From assembly GCA_964631955.1 (NCBI GenBank), contig CAZWBA010000007.1, positions 1-64,000 of the forward strand: a DNA stretch of 64,000 nt. Reading direction: 5' to 3'. The stretch comes from CAMLJR01 sp964631955 (lineage in GTDB: Bacteria; Pseudomonadota; Gammaproteobacteria; Pseudomonadales; CAMLJR01). Within the stretch, counting starts at the first letter, position 1, and each line of letters opens with the position of its first letter. Below, in pieces: positions 52,090 to 60,037 of this stretch. The notes beneath the pieces were generated by a model. It worked only from the letters and a program-made list of their open reading frames with translations, had not been told where the DNA came from and did no database searches. Both the position numbers and the translations under genes were made by a program.

Positions 52090-54857
52090 ACGCGTCCATT
52101 CCCGACCATCTCGGCAATAAAGAAATCGCCACCGACAAGGGCCGTTACATCGGCCAGCGCGTGCATCGCAAGGAAGACCCGCGCCTGCTGACCGGCCGCG
52201 GCCAGTTCGTCGACGACATCGTGGTGCCCGGCATGCTGCATGTCGCGTTCGCGCGCAGTCCGATCGCGCGGGGAAGAATCCTTTCGATCAACACCGATAT
52301 CGCGCGCGATATCCCGGGCGTCCACGCGATCTACCTGCAGTCCGATCTGCCGAAGATCGACATGATCAGCTTCTACCTGACGCCCCAGGACGTGGAAACC
52401 ACGCCGCTGGCCAATGGGCGCGTTGCCTACGTCGGCGAACCGGTCGCGCTCGTCATCGCCGACAGCCGCCACATCGCCGAAGATGCGGCATCGCTCGTCG
52501 AAGTCGAGTACGCCGAGGAAGACCCCGTGGTCACGCTGGCCGATGCCCGCGTCGGCGCGCCCGTGCATCCGTCGCTGGAAGACAACATCAATGCGCAGAT
52601 GGGCGATGAAGATATCGACGAAGATCTCGATGCGCTGCTGAAAAACGCGCCGCATCTCATAACGCACAAAGTCGTTCATCAGCGCATTTCGCAATCGCCG
52701 ATGGAAACGCGAGGCGTCGTCGTCAATCCCGAAGGCGCCGAGGAAATGACGCTCTATATCACCTGCCAGAGCCCGCATCTGGTCGCACGCTGGACCTCGC
52801 TGGCGCTGGGTTTGCCGCAGACTTCGATTCGCGTGATCGCCAAGGATGTCGGCGGCGGTTTCGGCCTGAAGAATCATCCGTGGAAGGAAGAATGCGCGGT
52901 GATTGTCGCGGCGCAGAAATTCCGGCGCCCGCTGAAATGGATCGAGGATCGCTACGAAAACCTGGTCGGTGCCAATCAGGCGCGCGAACAGGAAATGACG
53001 CTGCAGGTCGCGTTCGACAACGACGGCAGACTGATCGCGTCGCACGGCGATTACAGCGTCAACGTCGGCGCCTATCCGCAATTGTCCGAATGCAATATCG
53101 CGGTGCATATGTTCGTGTGGGCCGCTTACAAACTGCCGGCCTACGGATTCCTCACGCGCGGCTGGTACACCAATACCGTCGGCTACGCGGCGTATCGCGG
53201 ACCGTGGGCGATGGAATCGCTGGTGCGCGAAACGGCGCTCGATAAAGCGGCGCGCAGGATCGGTATCGACCCGATCGAAATCCGCCGCCGCAATCTGGTA
53301 ACACTGAAAGATCAGCCGGCCATGTCGAGCATGCAGATTCCGCTCGAAGACATCACACCGGCCGAATGCCTCGAAAAACTGCTCGGTTATTTCGATGTCG
53401 CTGCGTTTCGCAAAGAGCAGGAAGCCGTGCGCAGGGAAGGTCGTTATCTGGGCCTCGGCATCGCCGCCTATATAGAACCCACGGGCGCCGCCGGTGCCAT
53501 CACGACGATGACGGGCGAGCTCGCACAGGTGCGCATCGAGCCGACCGGCAAAGTCACCGCGACGATGAGCACGCACTCGCAGGGTCACGGCACGGCGACG
53601 ACGATGGCGCAGATTTTTGCCGATCGTCTCGGTGTGGCCTATGAAGATGTCAGCATATTCGAGGGCGACAGCTCGCGCGGCGGTTTCTCGCCCGGCGCGG
53701 CGGGCAGTCGTCAGGGCGTCATTGCGGGCGGCGCGGCGATCATGGCCGCCGATCTGCTCGCGGCGAAGGTGAAGAAACTTGCCGCGCATTTGGCGGGCGT
53801 TGAAGCCAGTGCGATTCGCATCGAAGACGGCATGGTGCATGTCGACGGCGAACCCGAAAAATCGCGCACGCTGCGCGCTGTCGCCGATATCGCATACGGC
53901 GAGCCCGATCGCCTGCCACCGGGTTTCGAAGCGGGTCTCGAAGCGCAATACCGCTATCAGCCGCCGCCGATGACCTTCGCCAGCGCCGCCAATGCGTGCG
54001 TGGTCGAAGTCAGCGCCGACACCGGATTCGTGAAAATCCTGCGCTGGATTTCGTCGGAAGATTGCGGCACGCCGATCAATCCTGCCGTGGTCGAAGGCCA
54101 GGTTGCAGGCGGTCTCGCGCAGGCCATCGGCACGGTATTACACGAGAAAATGTCGTTCGACGATCGCGGCAACCCGCTCGCCGCGACGTACAAGGATTAC
54201 CACCTGCCGCTGATTTCCGATATTCCGGTCTTCGAATTCGTGCACGCCAACACGCCGTCAAAATCGGTCGGAGGCATGCGCGGTGTCGGCGAAGGCGGCG
54301 CGATCATCGGCCCGCCCACACTGGTCAATGCCATCGCCGATGCGCTCGCGCCGTTCGGCGAAGTGCCGGTGGAGTTGCCGCTGACACCGGCGAAATTGCT
54401 CAGCGTGATCGAAGGCCGCGATCTCACCGCACCGACCGCGCCTCCCGCAAGGCCCGCAGCGACGGAACCGGCGCCCATCCATCACGCAGAGACGCCGCAA
54501 ATTGCCATCGTCGGTCCGGGCGATGCGCCGGTATCCGCCGCCGCACCAGCCGATGCCGTCGCGATCGATGGCGACTGGAAAATGGTGCTGTCGACCCCGA
54601 TGGGCCCGCAGGCAATGACCGGCCATTTCGAAACGGCAGGTTCTGCATTAAGCGGCTACCTCAGCAGCCCTGAAGGTCAGATGGCTTTTACCGGTAAAGT
54701 CGAAAACAACAATTTGATTTTCGATCTCAAGGTTGAGAAGCCGATGAAAATCACACTGAAATACAATCTTGTCATCGATGGCGACAAAATTTCAGGCAAA
54801 TGCAAGATGGGAATTTTTGGCTCGGCAAAAGTCAGCGGGGAACGTCTTTCTAACTAG
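52086..54857 (+). CDS. Molybdenum hydroxylase large subunit (CoxL-like) with C-terminal extension
   Basis: The 923-residue subunit carries the molybdopterin-cytosine-dinucleotide site. It has the GGGFGLKNHPWKEE motif and the catalytic glutamate Glu736 in GVGEGGAIIGPPT. The active-site loop reads AYRGPW at 369-374. CO dehydrogenase has AYxCSFR, and the form II relatives have AYRGAGR, so it is probably not a CO dehydrogenase. After about residue 775 there is a Pro/Ala-rich linker and a roughly 95-residue beta-rich domain (WKMVLSTPMGPQAMTG to the end) that is absent from standard large subunits. It likely hydroxylates an organic ring. Confidence 0.93.
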   Translation: MNASIPDHLGNKEIATDKGRYIGQRVHRKEDPRLLTGRGQFVDDIVVPGMLHVAFARSPIARGRILSINTDIARDIPGVHAIYLQSDLPKIDMISFYLTPQDVETTPLANGRVAYVGEPVALVIADSRHIAEDAASLVEVEYAEEDPVVTLADARVGAPVHPSLEDNINAQMGDEDIDEDLDALLKNAPHLITHKVVHQRISQSPMETRGVVVNPEGAEEMTLYITCQSPHLVARWTSLALGLPQTSIRVIAKDVGGGFGLKNHPWKEECAVIVAAQKFRRPLKWIEDRYENLVGANQAREQEMTLQVAFDNDGRLIASHGDYSVNVGAYPQLSECNIAVHMFVWAAYKLPAYGFLTRGWYTNTVGYAAYRGPWAMESLVRETALDKAARRIGIDPIEIRRRNLVTLKDQPAMSSMQIPLEDITPAECLEKLLGYFDVAAFRKEQEAVRREGRYLGLGIAAYIEPTGAAGAITTMTGELAQVRIEPTGKVTATMSTHSQGHGTATTMAQIFADRLGVAYEDVSIFEGDSSRGGFSPGAAGSRQGVIAGGAAIMAADLLAAKVKKLAAHLAGVEASAIRIEDGMVHVDGEPEKSRTLRAVADIAYGEPDRLPPGFEAGLEAQYRYQPPPMTFASAANACVVEVSADTGFVKILRWISSEDCGTPINPAVVEGQVAGGLAQAIGTVLHEKMSFDDRGNPLAATYKDYHLPLISDIPVFEFVHANTPSKSVGGMRGVGEGGAIIGPPTLVNAIADALAPFGEVPVELPLTPAKLLSVIEGRDLTAPTAPPARPAATEPAPIHHAETPQIAIVGPGDAPVSAAAPADAVAIDGDWKMVLSTPMGPQAMTGHFETAGSALSGYLSSPEGQMAFTGKVENNNLIFDLKVEKPMKITLKYNLVIDGDKISGKCKMGIFGSAKVSGERLSN

Positions 54858-54870
54858 ACGAAAAAAAGAA

Positions 54871-54900
54871 ATTCACGCGGAGAATGATCTCCGCGTGAAT
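54871..54900 (-). terminator. rho-independent terminator of the amidohydrolase gene (and cox-like operon)
   Basis: The arms ATTCACGCGGAG and CTCCGCGTGAAT surround AATGAT. On the minus strand they are followed by TTCTTTTTTT, so it strongly ends the amidohydrolase transcript. It may also stop the plus-strand operon. Confidence 0.88.
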
Positions 54901-54908
54901 CGAAGCGA

Positions 54909-56222
54909 TTAACTCGCCTTGGCGTGGTGCGAGAACATCTTGAACAAATCGCCCGAAGTGATGACGCGCGCATCGCCTTCCAGCGGTTTGAAACCGCCAG
55001 CCGATACCGGCGTGGTATCGACGCCAGCTGCTTTCGCCTTCGCACGCAATGCACCAACCGTCAAGTCTTCACGCTTGAAGTGCTTGAACAGATCGAAGTT
55101 GTAGTAACGCATGGCGTTGAGGTGCGTGATCTTATTGATCTGCTCGTCGGTCAGGTGATTGACCGTTTTCCACAGATGCTCCGGCGCTTCCGGCCACAAG
55201 GTATCGGAATGCGGATAGTCGGTTTCGAACACCACCATGTCCTCGTCGACGAACTTGAGATTCTGCAAACCGAACGCATCGTCGATGAAGCAGATCATGA
55301 AATGCTTCTTGAACACTTCGCTCGGCTTTTTGTTGCCGAAAGTCATGTTCGAATGCGTCCAGAACTGGTGACGCGAATGGCTGAAATCAGCGCGTTCCAT
55401 GAAGTAGGGAATCCAGCCGATACCGCATTCGGACAGACAGATCTTCATGGTCGGGTAACGATTCAGCGCTTCGAGTTGCAGCCAATCCGCCGCACCGACC
55501 GCGCTCGACATCGGCATGGTGGTAATCCACGCTTCGATCGGCGTTTCGTTAGACGCGTGCACCTGCGGGTTGCCGGCACCGATGTGCAGACACATGACCA
55601 TGTCGTGATCGGTGATCGCTTTCCACAGCGGCTCCCAGTATTCGTTATGAACACTCGGCAGACCTTGTTTGGTCGGGTTCTCGTTGAGCGAAACTGCAGT
55701 TACGCCTTTGCTGGCAAGACGCTTAACTTCTGCAACGGTCGCGTCCATGTCCCAGGTCGGCAACAGGCCGCATGGAATGAAACGGCCCGGATACGCACCG
55801 CACCACTCATCGACGTGCCAATCGTTGTAGGCGCGCAAGTGAACCAGCGCCTGATCCTTGTTCGGCGCCTGATGGAATTTGCCGCCATCAAAGCCAACGC
55901 AGGTACCGAAGTTCAACGAGGCAGCAATGCCGTTCACATCCATATCGCGAACGCGCTCGTGCACGTCATAGACGCCTTTGCGCAGCTGATCGAATGAAGT
56001 CGGCTCCATACCGTATTCTTCGAGAGGACGACCGACAACCGCATTCAGACCAACCGATGGCATCTTCATGCCCTGGTATTCCCAGTACGCCTGACCTTTC
56101 TCGTTGTTTTTCAGCTTGGGAGCTGTTGCGAGATCGTCACCTTTGAGGTGGCGGTCATACATATCGGGCGGTTCGCTGATGTGATCATCGACACTGATGA
56201 GCACCAAATCGTTCATGTTCAT
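54909..56222 (-). CDS. Amidohydrolase-2 family protein (ACMSD-like)
   Basis: The 437-residue TIM-barrel protein begins with ISVDDHISEPPDMY, which carries the first metal histidine. CLHIGAGNP near residue 200 and FETDYPHSDTLWP near 330 match the other metal-binding strands of amidohydrolase-2. Relatives decarboxylate or hydrolyse acids in aromatic and steroid catabolism. It is encoded convergently with the cox-like operon and beyond a shared terminator. The substrate is not known. Confidence 0.9.
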   Translation of the reverse strand: MNMNDLVLISVDDHISEPPDMYDRHLKGDDLATAPKLKNNEKGQAYWEYQGMKMPSVGLNAVVGRPLEEYGMEPTSFDQLRKGVYDVHERVRDMDVNGIAASLNFGTCVGFDGGKFHQAPNKDQALVHLRAYNDWHVDEWCGAYPGRFIPCGLLPTWDMDATVAEVKRLASKGVTAVSLNENPTKQGLPSVHNEYWEPLWKAITDHDMVMCLHIGAGNPQVHASNETPIEAWITTMPMSSAVGAADWLQLEALNRYPTMKICLSECGIGWIPYFMERADFSHSRHQFWTHSNMTFGNKKPSEVFKKHFMICFIDDAFGLQNLKFVDEDMVVFETDYPHSDTLWPEAPEHLWKTVNHLTDEQINKITHLNAMRYYNFDLFKHFKREDLTVGALRAKAKAAGVDTTPVSAGGFKPLEGDARVITSGDLFKMFSHHAKAS

Positions 56223-56324
56223 GTGAACTCCTCCTTAACTACGCGGTAGGCGATTTAATAATGTATTGAGTGAAGTCTTAATCTGAAACGTCTTGAAGCT
56301 GCGATAAAAACTGGCCCTAGGATA

Positions 56325-57050
56325 TCAGAAAGCAGGCCGGTACTCCTCCAGCGGCTGACGGGTATCGGCACTGAAGTCGCGAATCGCGCCAACGCGCCTG
56401 GCGACGACCGCACGCTCCGGCTGGAACGTATAACAGTTCGGCGGCATTCTGGTTGCATCCGACTGCTGCTCCAGCGGAATGGACCGCCCGTTCGCGATCA
56501 TATTGCCCCACTGCAACAACTTCGCCGCCTTACGCCTGATTGGATCGAGCGTATCGATCCAGGTTCGCATATTCATCAGACTCAACCCCGCGACCTCGGC
56601 CGGAGCCACGAGCTGGAACTTCGCTTCGGACCAGCCCAGCAGCGTTTCGCCATCTTTGCGAAGCTCCGCCAAACGTTCGCCTTCGACAGGATCGGAAACC
56701 AGAATGTCATACACGGTTGGCGTCGTGTCGAACGCGTGCTCTGAAGCCAATATGGCCAAATCATACAGATGCGTACAATTGATTTTCTTTTCGCCCCTGA
56801 TTGAGAAATCCTTCAGAGCGACGCCGGTGAATGTGGCTTTCAGCTGTTCGATGGCCCCCGGGCAGGTGGACCAGGGGGCGCGGCGCATATCCGGTTCGAT
56901 TGCTGTCGCGACCGCACCATCGTGATGAACGATGACGCTCATGCAGTGATAATCGTCCTCGACTTCGGTCTGCACGCGCCCTTTGCCGGGCGTTACGCGA
57001 AAACGCCGCCGGAACCCCGGCAACGCTTCCAGCGCAACCGTCGGCGCCAT
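56325..57050 (-). CDS. DUF2889 protein
   Basis: The 241-residue protein matches the DUF2889 pattern: FRRRFRVTPGKGRVQTEVEDDYHCMSVIVHHDG near the N-terminus, then RRAPWSTCPGAIEQL and INCTHLYDLAILASEHA. It has conserved His and Cys residues but no known function. The frame opens 33 residues earlier; the ATG at 57050 begins four bases after the thiolase-fold gene stop, which supports that start and an operon. It lies in the middle of the CoA side-chain cleavage set. Confidence 0.8.
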   Translation of the reverse strand: MAPTVALEALPGFRRRFRVTPGKGRVQTEVEDDYHCMSVIVHHDGAVATAIEPDMRRAPWSTCPGAIEQLKATFTGVALKDFSIRGEKKINCTHLYDLAILASEHAFDTTPTVYDILVSDPVEGERLAELRKDGETLLGWSEAKFQLVAPAEVAGLSLMNMRTWIDTLDPIRRKAAKLLQWGNMIANGRSIPLEQQSDATRMPPNCYTFQPERAVVARRVGAIRDFSADTRQPLEEYRPAF

Positions 57051-57054
57051 TCGC

Positions 57055-58218
57055 TCAGTCCCGCGCCAGCAATAATACGGTCGCCAGCGGGCCGCCGCCC
57101 GACGCTGCAACGGCAACGCGCGGATCGCCCTTGATCTGACGTTCTCCACCTAAACCGCGGAGTTGAACGACAGCCTCATGCGCAAAACCAAAACCGTGCA
57201 GACGCCCCGCGCCGAGCTGGCCGCCGAAGGTATTCAGCGGCAATTCGCCGTCGAGCGCGATGCGATGACCGCCTTCGATGAAACGGCCGCCCTCGCCCAC
57301 TTCGCAGAAACCGAGCGCCTCCAGCCACGCAACGGCCTGGAAACTGAACCCGTCGTACAACTGCGCAGTATCGACATCGGAGGGTTTGTAATCGGTGTTT
57401 TTCCACAGATCTTCGCCGGTGGCATAGCACGCCATCCACTCGGCCTGATCCCAGCTGAGGCGCTCGACCGAACCGGCCATCGCCGCAATCCGGATTGGCG
57501 TGCATTTCACTTCATCGAGCGCGTCGCCTGCGGAAACGATCAGCACCGTCGAAGCATCGCTGTAGCGATCGCAATCGAACAGGCACAGCGGCGAAGTAAT
57601 CATGCGCGCCGACATGTACTGATCCATGGTCAGCGGCTCGCGCACCAGCGCGCGCGGATTCAGCAGCGCATGCTTGCGGTCGGTCAGCGCAATCTGCGCG
57701 AGCTGTTCACGCGTCATGCCGTATTTTTTCACGTGGCGCATCGCGTACTGCGCGGTCCACGTCGCGGCGGAAATCGCGTTGAATGGCGCGAACCACTGCG
57801 AACCACCGTCGACACGGTCGCGTCGCGGCATCGGGAATTCGTCAGGGCGCGACATCGCCGCCGCCTCGTAAACCGTGCGAAAACAGATGACGTGACGCGC
57901 CTGCCCGGTGCGCACCGCCATCGCTGCCGCAGTCACCGCACCGAGCTGCGAGGTGATTTCGCCACCGCCGGCATACCACGTCGCACGAATGCCGAGCGCG
58001 TCGATCAGCTCATCGGCACCGACCGGCGAAAAACCCAGCATCTGCGGAACGCGCCCCGGATATGTCGACACGCCATCGATCTGACCGATGGTCAGCCCCG
58101 ATTCAGCCAACGCCTCCTTGACGGCATCGAGTGTGAGCAGCAGCGGATGGCGCGTCAGCTTCATGCCAATCTGCGACTGGCCAATACCCGTGATATACGC
58201 TTCGTTTTTTGCAGTCAT
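57055..58218 (-). CDS. Thiolase-fold lipid-transfer/aldolase-like protein (Ltp2-type), no active Cys
   Basis: The 387-residue protein has the SCP-x/thiolase fold, but the usual nucleophilic cysteine segment reads RATWYAGGGEITSQLG and has no Cys. It has the family motif TAQLYDGFSFQAVAWLEALGF and GQLGAGRLHGFGF. Ltp2-like proteins of this type work with a DUF35 partner as retro-aldolases that shorten steroid side chains, or as lipid carriers. The DUF35 gene lies 130 bases upstream on the same strand, so the pair fits that layout. The ATG at 58218 is preferred to a TTG six bases earlier. Confidence 0.87.
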   Translation of the reverse strand: MTAKNEAYITGIGQSQIGMKLTRHPLLLTLDAVKEALAESGLTIGQIDGVSTYPGRVPQMLGFSPVGADELIDALGIRATWYAGGGEITSQLGAVTAAAMAVRTGQARHVICFRTVYEAAAMSRPDEFPMPRRDRVDGGSQWFAPFNAISAATWTAQYAMRHVKKYGMTREQLAQIALTDRKHALLNPRALVREPLTMDQYMSARMITSPLCLFDCDRYSDASTVLIVSAGDALDEVKCTPIRIAAMAGSVERLSWDQAEWMACYATGEDLWKNTDYKPSDVDTAQLYDGFSFQAVAWLEALGFCEVGEGGRFIEGGHRIALDGELPLNTFGGQLGAGRLHGFGFAHEAVVQLRGLGGERQIKGDPRVAVAASGGGPLATVLLLARD

Positions 58219-58251
58219 CGTCAAACGGCTTCTCTCAATGAATTTTTGAAA

Positions 58252-58319
58252 CGATTTTTACGAGCTGTCGATTTTTACGAGCTATCGACTTTTACGAACT
58301 GGCGACTTTTGCGGATCTC
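58252..58319. repeat. four tandem 17-bp repeats between DUF35 and thiolase-like genes
   Basis: Four consecutive 17-base units start with CGATTTTTACGAGCTGT, CGATTTTTACGAGCTAT, CGACTTTTACGAACTGG and a more degenerate CGACTTTTGCGGATCTC. Copy 1 starts at 58252. They lie in the 130-base spacer of a minus-strand gene pair and could be a duplication that lengthens the spacer. Confidence 0.75.
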
Positions 58320-58348
58320 TAGGAATTGTCAGACTCTTTGCCCGACTC

Positions 58349-58753
58349 TCAGGCGATCTTTTCGAACAGCGGCAAATAAACATCCTCGTGCTGTTCGAAC
58401 CTGACGCGGACCCGATCGCCGATCTCCACGGAATCGACGGGACAGCCGATGATATTCGTCGTCAGATAAACACCGGGCACACCATCGAGCGCAACCCGCG
58501 CAATCACGAAGGGAACCTCCGCCGCCGGATGCCATTTCTGGTAATTGATCGTGAAGGTATCGACAACGCCGGTACCGGCAACCGCCTGCGGCACGACATT
58601 TTCGGACAGGCAGTGATGGCAGACGGGACGCGGCGGATGGATGAAGGTCTGGCAATCCTGACAGCGCGTGATGCGCAGTTCGCCCGCCGCGCCCCCGGTC
58701 CAGAAAGGTGTGTTGGTGGAGTCGAGTCGCGGTAACGGACGTGATGCAGCCAT
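58349..58753 (-). CDS. DUF35 OB-fold zinc-ribbon protein (ChsH2-like)
   Basis: The 134-residue protein has a rubredoxin-like zinc ribbon with CQDC (about residues 31-34) and CHHC (about 45-48), followed by an OB fold (VVDTFTINYQKWHP through RVRFEQHEDVYLPLFEKI). DUF35 proteins bind acyl-CoA and partner with a thiolase-fold enzyme, as in the steroid ChsH2/Ltp2 complex. The gene lies upstream of the thiolase-fold gene on the same strand, which supports that pairing. A catalytic dehydratase half (ChsH1) is not visible nearby. Confidence 0.9.
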   Translation of the reverse strand: MAASRPLPRLDSTNTPFWTGGAAGELRITRCQDCQTFIHPPRPVCHHCLSENVVPQAVAGTGVVDTFTINYQKWHPAAEVPFVIARVALDGVPGVYLTTNIIGCPVDSVEIGDRVRVRFEQHEDVYLPLFEKIA

Positions 58754-58837
58754 CTATTCCAAACCCATTGAATTCTGCGAGGAGAATGTCCGCCGCTTGC
58801 ACACGGCGGACGCGTTCATAACGGATATCGTCTGCGC

Positions 58838-59671
58838 TTAACGCTGACCCGACATCATCTTGCCGAGATCGATCTGGCCACTGCCCAGGCCGGCCATGAA
58901 GCCGCCATCGACCGGCAGCACGACGCCATTGATGAAGGATGCGAAATCGCTATTGAGCAGAATGAGTCCCCGGGCCTGCTCTTCCGGGGTCGAACGGCGA
59001 CCGGTTGGCAGCGTGAACGCATCGAGCACCGCCATCGGCGTGGCGGATTCGAAGCTCTTCATCATCGGTGTTTCGGTGGGGCTGGGCAGTGTGCAGTTGA
59101 TGCGGATGCCCTGCTTGATCAGGCGCTGCGATGCCAGCATGGTCCATACGATGATCGCTTCTTTCGACAGCGTATAACCTTCCTTCACGTGCGCTTCCTG
59201 ATTCGCTTCGCACCATTTGACGGCATCTTCGTAGCTGGCGTTGGAGATCAACTCCATCAACACCGGCATGCGGCGGCTCCAGCCGAGACCACCGGTAGAG
59301 GAAATGCTGGCGATCGCGCCGCCCTCTTTCATCAGTGGAATGACGCATTCGGCCACATAACGGGTACCCGCGAAATTCACGCGCATGACATCGATCGCGG
59401 CAGCGGTTTGCGGCAAACCGGCGCAGTTGAACAATGCGTCGACCTTGCCACCGCTGACTGTTTCAGAAATACGGCCGATTGCGGATTTAATCGCAGCGGG
59501 ATCGCGCAGATCGACCTGATTGAACGATGCGAGCTTGAGCGAGGTTTCCTTGTAATCGATGCCATGCACTTCCGCACCGAGTTCAGTCAGGATGCGCGCA
59601 GTCGCCTCACCCATTCCGGAGAAACAGCCACTGACGATGACACGTTTATTTTTATAACCCAAAAACTCCAT
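58838..59671 (-). CDS. SDR, 3-alpha-hydroxysteroid-dehydrogenase-like
   Basis: The 277-residue SDR has the cofactor motif GCFSGMGEA near residue 15, the NAD-favouring aspartate in GIDYKETS, NCAGLPQT, and catalytic YTLSK near 167, with ISSTGGLGW before it. A long insert between Ser and Tyr (about 35 residues, MELISNASYEDAVKWCEAN) resembles the substrate loop of the 3alpha-HSD/carbonyl reductase of Comamonas. The role in steroid oxidation is an inference. The ATG at 59671 follows GAGG; the frame opens 34 residues earlier without support. Confidence 0.85.
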   Translation of the reverse strand: MEFLGYKNKRVIVSGCFSGMGEATARILTELGAEVHGIDYKETSLKLASFNQVDLRDPAAIKSAIGRISETVSGGKVDALFNCAGLPQTAAAIDVMRVNFAGTRYVAECVIPLMKEGGAIASISSTGGLGWSRRMPVLMELISNASYEDAVKWCEANQEAHVKEGYTLSKEAIIVWTMLASQRLIKQGIRINCTLPSPTETPMMKSFESATPMAVLDAFTLPTGRRSTPEEQARGLILLNSDFASFINGVVLPVDGGFMAGLGSGQIDLGKMMSGQR

Positions 59672-60037
59672 GACTAATCCTCTTGAAAATAGGCTGGCAG
59701 ATCGTAAGAACACGGGCGCAGATGGAGAGAAAATATCCATCCGAATACCCCGAAAAACGAGTGCGCAAAGCATACGCGGCTTGACGTATTAGTCAACAAT
59801 GCTGAATATACCGCGCCTGCTTGTTACCAAATTTTAATTGTCCCGGACGGCAAACACAGCGGCCCTTAAGCGCAATAAACAGGCGCAATGAAGATGACAA
59901 AAATTTAAGCCGCTTAACCCGACTCTTTCAGGCAAATTGAACCGCGCCCTGAAGGACTCAAAACCGCCCCCGGCTGACTCACCGCGCTCGAAACGAAAAC
60001 GCGGCCTCGGTAGATTCAATCAACGCTGGTAAAAAAA
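59672..60037. other. 366-base divergent region between SDR and EthD-like genes
   Basis: No gene is visible in this stretch. It holds the SDR promoter and a 16-base inverted repeat. The half nearest the EthD-like gene ends in a run of A residues with no clear ribosome-binding site. Confidence 0.6.
59769..59796 (-). promoter_or_regulatory. sigma70 promoter of the 3alpha-HSD-like gene, overlapped by a palindrome
   Basis: On the minus strand TTGACT (59791-59796) and TATGCT (59769-59774) are 16 bases apart. A perfect inverted repeat TTGAC-GTATTA-GTCAA spans 59781-59796, covering the -35 and the spacer, a usual repressor site. Confidence 0.7.

Noticed and set aside
52029..53948. 639-codon open frame antisense to the coxL-like gene
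   Set aside because: It mirrors the third-codon bias of the sense gene, has no domain and overlaps a fully motif-supported gene.
50031..54857. Carbon monoxide dehydrogenase operon
   Set aside because: The large subunit lacks AYxCSFR and the adjacent coxDEF genes are absent, so CO oxidation is not supported although the subunit layout is similar.
57163..58404. 413-codon open frame antisense to the thiolase-fold gene
   Set aside because: It crosses the tandem-repeat spacer and shows an Arg/His-rich translation without domain features, typical of a shadow frame.
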